A stretch of DNA of 37,811 nucleotides from Candidatus Gastranaerophilales bacterium (GTDB lineage Bacteria > Cyanobacteriota > Vampirovibrionia > Gastranaerophilales > Gastranaerophilaceae), in the NCBI GenBank assembly GCA_944326015.1, contig CALVCJ010000012.1, positions 1 through 37,811 on the forward strand. Reading direction: 5' to 3'. How positions within the stretch are numbered: the first letter of the stretch is position 1; each line of letters opens with the position of its first letter. Shown piece after piece: positions 15,719 through 23,225 of this stretch. The notes below the pieces were generated by a model, which was not told the DNA's origin, ran no database searches, and worked only from the letters and a program-made list of their open reading frames with translations. Made by a program: the position numbers and the translations under genes.

Positions 15719-16642
15719 TTTAAGGAAATTATCCAGTTCCTTTTTTACAAGCTTTGGTGCAACAGAAAGGCTTGTATTGAATTTTAAAGCATTGTTAAGT
15801 GATTTTACATATTTTCCTTTGTCTTTTTTTAGTTTTTGAATTTGTGCAAGAATGTAGTATAAATCACCGTTTGAACCACAGTTTTCTATTGCATTTTCCA
15901 TAACTTCGACAGCCTTATCAAGTTCATTTTCTTTTGTCAAAATTTTTGCATAAATTTTATAGGCGTCAATATCTTTAGGATTTAATTCAATTGTTTTTTC
16001 AAGATTTTGTGCGGCACCACCCAAGTTACCTTCGTCATAATCAATTGAGGCAAGATTAAAATATGCCCAGCTGTAATCAGGAGATAGTTCCAACACCTTT
16101 TCAAATTTTTTTCTTGCACCATCATTATCCCCCTCATCTTTCAGAATATTTCCGATATAAAAGTGTGCGTAAATATCTTCATCATTTATATCAATTGTCC
16201 TTTGAAAATAATATTTTGCCCCGTCAATTTTCCCTTCTTTAAAGTAGCATAAACCTATTGAAAAGTATGAATTTGAATCTTGATTATCCTTTTCTAATAC
16301 TTTTTCAAAGCAGTCAACAGCTTTTTCATACATTTTTTTATCAATATATACGAGTCCAAGGTTGTAATATGCATCAATTTCATCAGGTGCAAGCTCTATT
16401 GATTTTTTATAAGCTTCTTCAGCTTTATTTAGATCTTTTAACTTTTCGTATGTAATACCTAGGTTGTAAAAAATTCTGCTGTCTTCTTCAAAAATTTTTG
16501 ATAAGTACAGAAAATGCTGTCTTGCTTCTTCCGGATATCCTGTATCAAGAAGAAGTACAGCAAGTTCTCGTCGTGCCTGAAAATTAGTTTTATCATCTTT
16601 TAAGATTTGTTGTAATTCTTCTATTTTTTCAATTTTGGACAT
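15716..16642 (-). CDS. tetratricopeptide repeat protein, 308 aa
   Basis: Almost the whole protein is made of about eight 34-residue TPR units with the standard pattern (for example YNLGLVYIDKKMYEKAVDCF and YFNLASIDYDEGNLGGAAQN). TPR solenoids bind other proteins; the partner is unknown. There is no signal peptide, so it is cytosolic. It diverges from the exported-protein gene at 16724. There is no Shine-Dalgarno; a TATAAT ends 6 nt before the ATG, so the mRNA is predicted to be leaderless. Confidence 0.92.
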   Translation of the reverse strand: MSKIEKIEELQQILKDDKTNFQARRELAVLLLDTGYPEEARQHFLYLSKIFEEDSRIFYNLGITYEKLKDLNKAEEAYKKSIELAPDEIDAYYNLGLVYIDKKMYEKAVDCFEKVLEKDNQDSNSYFSIGLCYFKEGKIDGAKYYFQRTIDINDEDIYAHFYIGNILKDEGDNDGARKKFEKVLELSPDYSWAYFNLASIDYDEGNLGGAAQNLEKTIELNPKDIDAYKIYAKILTKENELDKAVEVMENAIENCGSNGDLYYILAQIQKLKKDKGKYVKSLNNALKFNTSLSVAPKLVKKELDNFLK

Positions 16643-16648
16643 AACTGT

Positions 16649-16676
16649 ATTATAAAACTTTTCTGAGATATTGCAA
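16649..16676 (-). promoter_or_regulatory. leaderless-type promoter of the TPR gene
   Basis: On the minus strand TTGCAA (16676-16671), 16 nt, and TATAAT (16654-16649) lie 6 nt before ATG 16642. No Shine-Dalgarno is present. Confidence 0.6.
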
Positions 16677-16723
16677 AATTGTTAAAACTTTTATAAAATA
16701 TAGAAAACAAGGGAGAGGATACC

Positions 16724-17398
16724 ATGAAATTTTTTACTATAATTTTATCACTTTTTTTATTTGCACAAACTGTTTCTGCAGCACCTTTCAGTGCCAATGC
16801 AAAGACAAAAAGAATTCCAGCTGGAACAAAATTTTCACTTCAGCTTATGAATCCTTTGTCTACAATAACAGATAGTCAAGGAAATGAATTTACTGCAATA
16901 ATGATGACAGATCAGACAGCAGATTCGGATGTTATTTTACCGATGGGGTCGCTTGTCAGAGGAACTGTAAAGCGTATTGAACCAGCAAAACGTATGTCTA
17001 AAGGCTCAATTCTATATCTGGATTTTGATCATGTTGTAACACCTAACGGCAGACAGCTTCCGTTGACATTTTCAATTGTCGGAAGATCTGATTTGACTTA
17101 TGATGGTGGCATTACAACTTCCCGCGGGTATTCTGATGCCTTGAAAGAAAACTGGAAAAGGACAAAAGAAATGACTGTAAATGCAACAGAATGGGGTGGA
17201 GATGTTTTTGATGATGTAATTATTGCTGATCAATTAATGACAGGTATAGCTGCAATAGGCGGTGCTATTGGCGGAGGTGCTTATTATGTTTACGACTTTT
17301 TTGCTGATATGATAAGAAAAGGAAAAGACGTTAATCTCAATAAAGGCGAGGTTTTAAATGTCATACTTGTTGATCCTGTTGATGTGCCAGTAATTTAA
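16724..17398 (+). CDS. exported protein of unknown function, 224 aa
   Basis: A Sec signal peptide is clear (residues 1-19, hydrophobic core TIILSLFLFAQTV, likely cleavage after VSA). The mature part begins with a compact beta-rich domain: IPAGTKFSLQLMNPLSTITD, then ILPMGSLVRGTVKRIEPAKR, then LYLDFDHVVTPNGRQLPL. This resembles periplasmic domains found in several envelope and conjugation proteins, but I cannot name a family. Near the end a glycine-rich hydrophobic stretch (GIAAIGGAIGGGAYYVY) may insert in a membrane. GGGAGAGG upstream of the ATG supports the start. The glycosyltransferase-like gene follows 19 bp later, probably in one operon. Confidence 0.8.
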   Translation: MKFFTIILSLFLFAQTVSAAPFSANAKTKRIPAGTKFSLQLMNPLSTITDSQGNEFTAIMMTDQTADSDVILPMGSLVRGTVKRIEPAKRMSKGSILYLDFDHVVTPNGRQLPLTFSIVGRSDLTYDGGITTSRGYSDALKENWKRTKEMTVNATEWGGDVFDDVIIADQLMTGIAAIGGAIGGGAYYVYDFFADMIRKGKDVNLNKGEVLNVILVDPVDVPVI

Positions 17399-17417
17399 TT
17401 TTTAAGGATATACGTTT

Positions 17418-18320
17418 ATGGCTAAAACTCTAGTTTTTATGAGAACACATATTATAAGCCAAGGTGTTATTTCTGAATTTTTAAAATTGAAAAATTCTGT
17501 TGATTTTGATTGTATTCTTTTTGTTGATAATAATAAAAATATTTTAACAGGAAATTTTGATAATCCGATTCAGTGTTTAGATTTTTTCGGCGGACATGTC
17601 AAAAATATTAAGTGCTTTCTGTTTAATGAAAAAATTTTTAATTCTTTAGGGCTTCCTTATTATGCTAAAAGGAATAAAAATAAATCTTTTGCAGAGATAA
17701 TGTGGTATTGTGCAGACTATATGTTTTTTGCTGTGAAAAAATATTTCCCTGAGTACGATTATTACTGGCAATTAGAATATGATGTTTTTTGTAACGGAAA
17801 TTCCTATCAACCTTTTTTCAACAGATACAACGGTTTAAATTCCGACTTGATTATAACAGGAACTGATAAAGTTAATGCTAATTCGCAGTGGTACTGGGTT
17901 AAGAAAACTGATTGGATTTATAAAAAAGTTCAACTCTATGGATCTTTTTTCCCAATTGTGCGTCTTAGTTCTACGGCAATTGATTTTCTCTTTAAAAGGA
18001 GACTTGAGATAGCGGAAGTATTTTCGCAAGTTTCTGCTAACAAGAAAAACAGATGGATTCATTGTGAACTTTTTGTTCCTACAGAGTTGTTGAATAACGG
18101 ATTTTCCGCTGCAAAGTTAAATGAACCGTTAAGATTTCTTCCTAATTATGATTTAAATGAAGATCGTATTTTTGAAAATCCTGACAATAAAATTTATCAT
18201 CCTGTAAAGGGAAATTATGAAGCTTCATTAGATGCCATGAGGAATAAAATTAAAAAATTGGAAAAATTCAGGGTATCAATTTGGGGTTATAGACTCGGAA
18301 TATTTTTGTATAAGAAATAA
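17418..18320 (+). CDS. glycosyltransferase-like protein, 300 aa
   Basis: The 300-aa protein starts behind AAGGAT. It has an alternating strand/helix N-terminus and a central segment, YDYYWQLEYDVFCNG (about 113-127), in which EYDV sits where GT-A glycosyltransferases carry their metal-binding DxD-type motif. Later come PNYDLNEDRIFENPDNKIYHPVKG, a typical acceptor-side region with a His near the end. The resemblance is to poorly described bacterial glycosyltransferase-like domains; donor and acceptor cannot be read off. It follows the exported protein by 19 bp. A cell-surface polysaccharide role is plausible, and no other polysaccharide genes are beside it. Confidence 0.5.
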   Translation: MAKTLVFMRTHIISQGVISEFLKLKNSVDFDCILFVDNNKNILTGNFDNPIQCLDFFGGHVKNIKCFLFNEKIFNSLGLPYYAKRNKNKSFAEIMWYCADYMFFAVKKYFPEYDYYWQLEYDVFCNGNSYQPFFNRYNGLNSDLIITGTDKVNANSQWYWVKKTDWIYKKVQLYGSFFPIVRLSSTAIDFLFKRRLEIAEVFSQVSANKKNRWIHCELFVPTELLNNGFSAAKLNEPLRFLPNYDLNEDRIFENPDNKIYHPVKGNYEASLDAMRNKIKKLEKFRVSIWGYRLGIFLYKK

Positions 18321-18346
18321 AAAAGACGGATTTGTTTTAGTCACGA

Positions 18347-20119
18347 CTAAATATCACCGACTTGATTTCTTCCGTTATTTTTTGCGTTATACAGCCGTTT
18401 ATCGGCAGCTTCAATTATTGATGCTGCAGTTTCACCGTCGAGGGGGAATGTTGCAACTCCGAGGCTTATTGTAACGTGGGTTTCTTTGTCACCTGAAAGC
18501 CTGAATTTTTTACTGGCAACTCTTTCACAGATTTTGCGTGCAGTGGATAATGCCTCTTCTTTGTCGGTATTCGGCAGCAGAATACTCATTTCTTCGCCAC
18601 CGTATCTGCAGACAATATCTGTTGCTCTTACGTTTTTTTTCAGAGTCTGTGCTACCTGTCTTAAAACCGTATCTCCGGATTGGTGTCCGAATGTGTCATT
18701 AAACTTCTTAAAGAAGTCAATATCAATAATTATCAGCGAAAATCTGCTGCTGTATCGTTTGGATTGTGCAATCTGCATTCTGATTTGTTCCTGAAAATAT
18801 CTGTGATTGTATAAATCCGTCAGACCATCAGTTGTTGCAAGTATATATTGCTGCTCAAAATCACGCGATTTAATAAGATATTTGATGATATATGCGCAGG
18901 TAAACGCAACAATTGAAAATATTAAAGGATATACAACTTCAAGCCATAAGTTTTCATATTTCATTGCATAATATGATACCAGAAGATAAATTAAGTAAAT
19001 TGAAACTGACATAAGTGAAGCGTTAAATGCTGAATTCACTCTTGTAACGACTGAAGCTATTAAAAGTGCAAGAAGAATGCTTAAAACAATTGTGTATCCG
19101 CGGTTAACTTTTTTTATAAAATTGTTATCTATTATATTATTAACAAATGTTGCCTGAACTTCTACTCCAGGATAAATTTTTCCGGCAGGAACTGTTTTTA
19201 TGTCATACAGACTTGCTGCTGTTGTCCCGAAATAAACTATTTTATCCGAAAAATTAAAATTAAGTTCCGTTGGTTCGCCGTTTACTGCTTTAATAAGTCT
19301 GTATAACGGGATATAAGTGTATGTTCCTGCCGGTCCGTACCAGTTCAGTATAACACTGCCGTCATCGTCCAGATAAATTTTGCGGTGTCCTATTTTAAAC
19401 TCCGAGTCTTTTGTAATTTCATATGTATCTTGCTTTTCTCCCAAAAAATACAAACCAGCTTTCAATGCAAGCTGCGGATAGAATTCGCCGTTATATTTTA
19501 CAACCAGCGGCATTTTTCTTAATATACCGTCATCAGAGCGTGAGACATTAATTATTCCTACATTTGATGTTGAATTTAGTATTCCTTCAAGAATTGTTCG
19601 ACAATTTGTAAAGGATAGTTTGCTAAAGTCATTGTTTGAATTATTTATAATATTAAGAGTAAGTTTTTCCGGTAAATCAGGAGGTGTGCGCAGGTCTTTT
19701 GACTGGTTATCAAAATTCATTGATGTGAACACGTTATTATATTTTTTAAAAATATTGATAAGTGCTTCATCTGCTTTATTTTGGCTTTTCAATGACTTGA
19801 CAAACATAAGATCAAAGACAATTGCCTTTGGATTTTGTTTTTCAAGATAATTTACGATTTTCGCGTAAATATCGCGTGATAGCGGCCATTCTCCGTAGTT
19901 GTCGAGAATATACTCGTAAGTTGCATCGTCAATTGCGGCAATTACAATATCGTTGCTGGCTTTTTTGGCTCCTTGATTAATAAGAATGCTCTGTCGTAAA
20001 TCGAAAGTTCTGTTTTCAATTGAGTCCACAAATGTACTCAAATTTGCGTTTTTTAATATTAAAAATGCAAATACTGCAAAAAAAGCTATTCCTAATGCAT
20101 ATGATATTTTTTTAAACAT
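18347..20119 (-). CDS. CHASE2-GGDEF diguanylate cyclase
   Basis: The 590-aa membrane enzyme makes c-di-GMP. A membrane segment at 7-22 leads into an extracytoplasmic CHASE2 sensor (about 35-335; VIAAIDDATY and KAIVFDLMFV are typical). Three membrane segments follow (341-358, 366-386, 391-415), then the GGDEF domain (about 425-588). The catalytic motif is GGEEM (507-511), an active variant, with metal-binding D466 (IIIDIDFF). The product-inhibition I-site RATD (498-501) lies exactly five residues upstream, so feedback inhibition is expected. The signal sensed is unknown. The -10 element is covered by an inverted repeat, which suggests repression. Confidence 0.93.
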   Translation of the reverse strand: MFKKISYALGIAFFAVFAFLILKNANLSTFVDSIENRTFDLRQSILINQGAKKASNDIVIAAIDDATYEYILDNYGEWPLSRDIYAKIVNYLEKQNPKAIVFDLMFVKSLKSQNKADEALINIFKKYNNVFTSMNFDNQSKDLRTPPDLPEKLTLNIINNSNNDFSKLSFTNCRTILEGILNSTSNVGIINVSRSDDGILRKMPLVVKYNGEFYPQLALKAGLYFLGEKQDTYEITKDSEFKIGHRKIYLDDDGSVILNWYGPAGTYTYIPLYRLIKAVNGEPTELNFNFSDKIVYFGTTAASLYDIKTVPAGKIYPGVEVQATFVNNIIDNNFIKKVNRGYTIVLSILLALLIASVVTRVNSAFNASLMSVSIYLIYLLVSYYAMKYENLWLEVVYPLIFSIVAFTCAYIIKYLIKSRDFEQQYILATTDGLTDLYNHRYFQEQIRMQIAQSKRYSSRFSLIIIDIDFFKKFNDTFGHQSGDTVLRQVAQTLKKNVRATDIVCRYGGEEMSILLPNTDKEEALSTARKICERVASKKFRLSGDKETHVTISLGVATFPLDGETAASIIEAADKRLYNAKNNGRNQVGDI

Positions 20120-20144
20120 AACCTTATGTCTTATTCTTTATCTG

Positions 20145-20179
20145 TTATTCAGTATAGCTGAATAAAGAATATTTGGCAA
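20145..20179 (-). promoter_or_regulatory. promoter and candidate operator of the diguanylate cyclase gene
   Basis: On the minus strand TTGCCA (20179-20174), a 17-nt spacer and TATACT (20156-20151) form a good promoter. A perfect 8-bp inverted repeat, TTATTCAG (20145-20152) / CTGAATAA (20158-20165), with a 5-nt spacer, lies across the -10, the usual place for a repressor site. The predicted leader is about 25 nt. Confidence 0.5.
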
Positions 20180-20229
20180 ATGAAAAATTTTTATACTTAT
20201 TATCTTTATTTCTTCAGCTTTTCAACAAT

Positions 20230-20397
20230 TCAGCGTCCGATATTATGCATAGAGCCAGAAAATTCATTATTGTGTATATTTTTAAGAATAAATTGCTTCT
20301 CAAGTATAAAATTATTTAGTTTTAGTATTTCTGTTGAATAGCTTAATTCATCGGGGTTTTGCAGATATCTCAATAGACATTGTTCGTGCAGATTCAT
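20230..20397 (-). CDS. small ORF, 55 aa, unknown
   Basis: This minus-strand frame begins at ATG 20397 with AGGTGA 9 nt upstream and runs 55 codons to TGA. The product (MNLHEQCLLRYLQNPDELSY at the start) is a polar, probably helical peptide without signal or membrane segment. The surrounding 470-bp gap between the diguanylate cyclase and rpmE would otherwise be empty. It lies upstream of, and in the same orientation as, the cyclase gene, which has its own promoter. The frame is convincing by start context and residue make-up, but conservation is untested. Confidence 0.45.
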   Translation of the reverse strand: MNLHEQCLLRYLQNPDELSYSTEILKLNNFILEKQFILKNIHNNEFSGSMHNIGR

Positions 20398-20430
20398 TAC
20401 TTACTTTCACCTATAAAATTTCAATAACAT

Positions 20431-20457
20431 TTAACTTTGTAATTATGGCAAAGTTAA
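20431..20457. promoter_or_regulatory. candidate operator dyad
   Basis: A perfect 9-bp inverted repeat, TTAACTTTG (20431-20439) / CAAAGTTAA (20449-20457), has a 9-nt spacer. It lies between the divergently oriented small ORF and rpmE. No T tract follows, so a protein-binding site is more likely than a terminator. Confidence 0.4.
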
Positions 20458-20587
20458 GAAATTTTAACATCAGGCAAATGCATGAGATTTTATATTGTTG
20501 CACTTTTTTATTTCTGTTGTATTATATAATTAGTCGAAATAATAATTAAATCAAGTTTGGAATCTTGAGAAAAGAAAGAGGTAAAAA

Positions 20588-20791
20588 ATGAAACAGGGAA
20601 TCCATCCAGATTATAAGAAAACAGTAATTAAGTGTGTTTGCGGTAACGAGATTGAAACAGGTTCTATAAACGATAATATTACGGTTGAAATCTGCAATAA
20701 CTGTCATCCGTTCTATACAGGCCAGCAGAAAATACTTGACTCTGAAGGACGTGTTGAAAGATTTAATAAACGTTATGGCAATAAAAAATAA
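20588..20791 (+). CDS. rpmE: 50S ribosomal protein L31 (zinc-binding type)
   Basis: The 67-aa protein matches L31 throughout: [10 protein letters not shown] at the N-terminus and [12 protein letters not shown]...[11 protein letters not shown] at the end. C16 and C18 (CVC) with C36 and C39 (CNNC) form the zinc site of the C+ type, so a zinc-free paralogue may exist elsewhere. GAAAGAGG lies 6 nt before the ATG; TATAAT (20525-20530) is the likely -10. A terminator follows, so the gene is monocistronic. Confidence 0.97.
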   Translation: MKQGIHPDYKKTVIKCVCGNEIETGSINDNITVEICNNCHPFYTGQQKILDSEGRVERFNKRYGNKK

Positions 20792-20812
20792 TAATTATTT
20801 GTTAGAATTTGT

Positions 20813-20841
20813 AAAAAACTCCGGTATAACCGGAGTTTTTT
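20813..20841. terminator. bidirectional terminator of rpmE and ruvB
   Basis: The perfect 13-bp stem AAAAAACTCCGGT (20813-20825) / ACCGGAGTTTTTT (20829-20841) has a 3-nt loop and T/A tracts on both sides. It lies between the convergent rpmE and ruvB genes. Confidence 0.93.
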
Positions 20842-20844
20842 ATT

Positions 20845-21921
20845 TTAAAACAGGCATTGCTGCTCATTTATTTCGCCATTTTTGTATCCCAGATGTCTGT
20901 AGGCTGCAGGTGAAATTTTACGTCCTCGTGGTGTTCTTTGCAATAATCCGGATTGAAGCAAAAATGGTTCACATACATCTTCAATTGTTCTGACGTCTTC
21001 GCCTATAGCAGCTGCAATTGTTTCAATTCCTACCGGTCCTCCGTCATATTTTTCAATAATTAACTTTAAAAGACTTCTATCAGTGTTGTCAAGTCCAAAG
21101 TTATCTATTTTTAAAATATCCAGTGACTTATTTGCAATATCTTTAGTTATTTTCCCGTCATGTTTTACAAGTGCATAATCAGATACACGCTTTACAAGTC
21201 TGTTTGCAATTCTCGGAGTGCCTCTTGAACGTTTTGCAATTGCTTTTGCGCCTTCTTCAGTTATTTCTATATTTAAAATTCCGGCTGTTCTTGTAATAAC
21301 TCTGGCGAGTTCTTCTTCTGTATAGAATTCCAACCTGTGTATAATGCCAAAGCGATCTCTTAAAGGGCCAGAAAGTTCTCCTGCTTTTGTTGTTGCACCA
21401 ATCAGTGTAAATTTTGGAAGCGGAATCCTTAGTGTTTTTACAGTTTGGCTTTTTCCTGTTGTCATGTCAAGGAAAAAATCTTCCATAGCTGGATAGAGAA
21501 TTTCCTCCGCAACTTTATTCAGTCTATGGATTTCATCTATAAATAATATTTCTCCGCCCTTTAAAGACATTAAAATTCCGATAATATCTCTTGGCCGTTC
21601 AAGAGCAGGAGCTGATGTAATTTTTATATCAACTCCCATCTGTTCCGCAATAACTCCGGCAAGTGTGGTTTTTCCAAGCCCGGGCGGTCCGTAGAAAAGC
21701 AGGTGATCAAGCGGCAGTCCGCGTTTTTTAGCTGCTGCAATTGATATTTTTAAGGTTTCTTTAAGTGCTGTCTGACCTATGTAACTCTCAAAAGATTTTG
21801 GACGAATTGAGTTTTCGAAATTTCTGTCATTATCAGAACATTCAGGTTTTATTACTGAGTGTTTTTTCTTTTCCATTATTGTGTTATTTTGAAATTCATT
21901 ATTGTCAGCTATAATACTCAT
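20845..21921 (-). CDS. ruvB: Holliday junction branch migration ATPase RuvB
   Basis: The 358-aa AAA+ motor works with RuvA and RuvC on Holliday junctions. It has Walker [10 protein letters not shown] (78-86), Walker B ILFIDE (125-130), the sensor region [18 protein letters not shown], and the arginine-finger/lid area [13 protein letters not shown]. The C-terminal winged helix ends with [20 protein letters not shown], as in the family. The N-terminus is about 25-30 residues longer than in E. coli; the start at 21921 is kept because AAAGGGAAA precedes it. ruvA and ruvC are not in the window. Confidence 0.97.
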   Translation of the reverse strand: MSIIADNNEFQNNTIMEKKKHSVIKPECSDNDRNFENSIRPKSFESYIGQTALKETLKISIAAAKKRGLPLDHLLFYGPPGLGKTTLAGVIAEQMGVDIKITSAPALERPRDIIGILMSLKGGEILFIDEIHRLNKVAEEILYPAMEDFFLDMTTGKSQTVKTLRIPLPKFTLIGATTKAGELSGPLRDRFGIIHRLEFYTEEELARVITRTAGILNIEITEEGAKAIAKRSRGTPRIANRLVKRVSDYALVKHDGKITKDIANKSLDILKIDNFGLDNTDRSLLKLIIEKYDGGPVGIETIAAAIGEDVRTIEDVCEPFLLQSGLLQRTPRGRKISPAAYRHLGYKNGEINEQQCLF

Positions 21922-21990
21922 TGTTTTCCCTTTATATTTATGATACCATGAAATTAAAGGTTAGCAAAGTATTTAAGTTAAGGAGAAGTT

Positions 21991-23160
21991 ATGAAAATTT
22001 CTGAACGTTTAGAGCAAATCCCGCCGTATCTCTTCGCGGAAATTGATAGGAAAATTGCACAGGCAAAAGCAAAGGGATTTGATGTTATAAGTTTGGGCAT
22101 AGGTGACCCTGATACTCCAACACTTCCGCCAATTGTTGAGGAAATGCACAGAGCAATTGATAATCCGAAAAATCATGATTATCCACCTTATAATGGTACT
22201 GAAAAGTTCAGAAAAGCTGCCTGCGAGTGGATGAAACAACGTTTTGGCGTTGAGCTCAATCCTGATAAGGAAATACTTGCTAATATAGGTTCCAAAGAAG
22301 CTATAGCTCATGTATTCTTTGCGTTTGTGGATAAAGGAGACTATACGCTTGTGCCGGATCCTGGTTATCCTGTTTATCATAACGCAACAATATTCGCCGG
22401 TGGCACACCGTATCATATGCCGATTTTGGAAGAAAATGATTATCTGCCCGATTTTGACAAAATCCCCGAAGATATTGCTAAAAAATCGAAAATTATGTTT
22501 TTGAATTATCCCAATAACCCCACAGGTGCTGTTGTTGATTTAGAATTTTATAAAAAGGCAGTTGAGTATTGTAAAAAATATGATATTTTGCTTTGCTCTG
22601 ACATGGCATATTCAGAGATGACTTATGACGGTTACAAAGCGCCGTCTGTTCTTCAGATCGATGGGGCAAGAGATATAGCGTTGGAATTCTACTCTCATTC
22701 AAAATCTTATAATATGACCGGCTGGAGGGTTGGTTTTGTCTGTGGAAATGCTGATGCTGTCAAGGCATTGGGAACAATTAAGAACAATATTGATTCCGGC
22801 ACTTTTAAGGCTATACAGGATGCGGCGGCAGCAGCTTTCAGTGTGGATTCGAAATATATTGAAAATTTGAACAAAATGTATCAAGAACGCAGAGATACTG
22901 CCGAAGAAGGTTTTAGAGAACTGGGGTGGGATGTTAGACCTTCAAAGGCAACTTTTTATCTATGGCTTCCGGTGCCAAAAGGGATGACATCAGAAGAATT
23001 TGTTACTATTATGCTTGAGAAAGCTCATGTTGTTGTTCCACCTGGCAACGGTTATGGAAAATATGGCGAAGGTTATTTCCGTGTTGCTTTGACGAAAGAT
23101 GCTGATACCATAAGAGAATGTATCAAAAGAATGAAGGAAGCTGGAATAAAATATAGCTAA
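21991..23160 (+). CDS. dapL: LL-diaminopimelate aminotransferase
   Basis: The 389-aa fold-type I PLP enzyme converts tetrahydrodipicolinate directly to LL-diaminopimelate for lysine and peptidoglycan synthesis, a route shared with Cyanobacteria and plants. The N-terminal SLGIGDPDTPT, NYPNNPTGA (172-180), and SHSKSYNMTGWRVGF with PLP-binding K238 are diagnostic of the aminotransferase. The overall similarity is to DapL rather than aspartate aminotransferase, though related class I/II enzymes are an alternative. The start follows AAGGAG. It diverges from ruvB with 69 bp between. Confidence 0.88.
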   Translation: MKISERLEQIPPYLFAEIDRKIAQAKAKGFDVISLGIGDPDTPTLPPIVEEMHRAIDNPKNHDYPPYNGTEKFRKAACEWMKQRFGVELNPDKEILANIGSKEAIAHVFFAFVDKGDYTLVPDPGYPVYHNATIFAGGTPYHMPILEENDYLPDFDKIPEDIAKKSKIMFLNYPNNPTGAVVDLEFYKKAVEYCKKYDILLCSDMAYSEMTYDGYKAPSVLQIDGARDIALEFYSHSKSYNMTGWRVGFVCGNADAVKALGTIKNNIDSGTFKAIQDAAAAAFSVDSKYIENLNKMYQERRDTAEEGFRELGWDVRPSKATFYLWLPVPKGMTSEEFVTIMLEKAHVVVPPGNGYGKYGEGYFRVALTKDADTIRECIKRMKEAGIKYS

Positions 23161-23190
23161 ATAATACTCTTTTTATATGAGACAGCTCCC

Positions 23191-23219
23191 TTGTATACGA
23201 TACTTATGCGTGATATAAT
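23191..23219 (+). promoter_or_regulatory. leaderless-type promoter of the zinc-ribbon/TPR gene
   Basis: TTGTAT (23191-23196), 17 nt, and a perfect TATAAT (23214-23219) lie 6 nt before ATG 23226. No Shine-Dalgarno is present. This promoter would drive the large gene and glgA. Confidence 0.7.
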
Positions 23220-23225
23220 ACAACT

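Noticed and set aside
18330..18350. Terminator between the glycosyltransferase-like and GGDEF genes
   Set aside because: Only a 6-bp stem (TTTAGT / ACTAAA) is present, without a T tract on either side.
20334..20549. 71-aa plus-strand frame upstream of rpmE
   Set aside because: It needs a TTG start without a ribosome site, runs through the dyad and the rpmE promoter, and has an unlikely composition. The opposite strand has a better small ORF.
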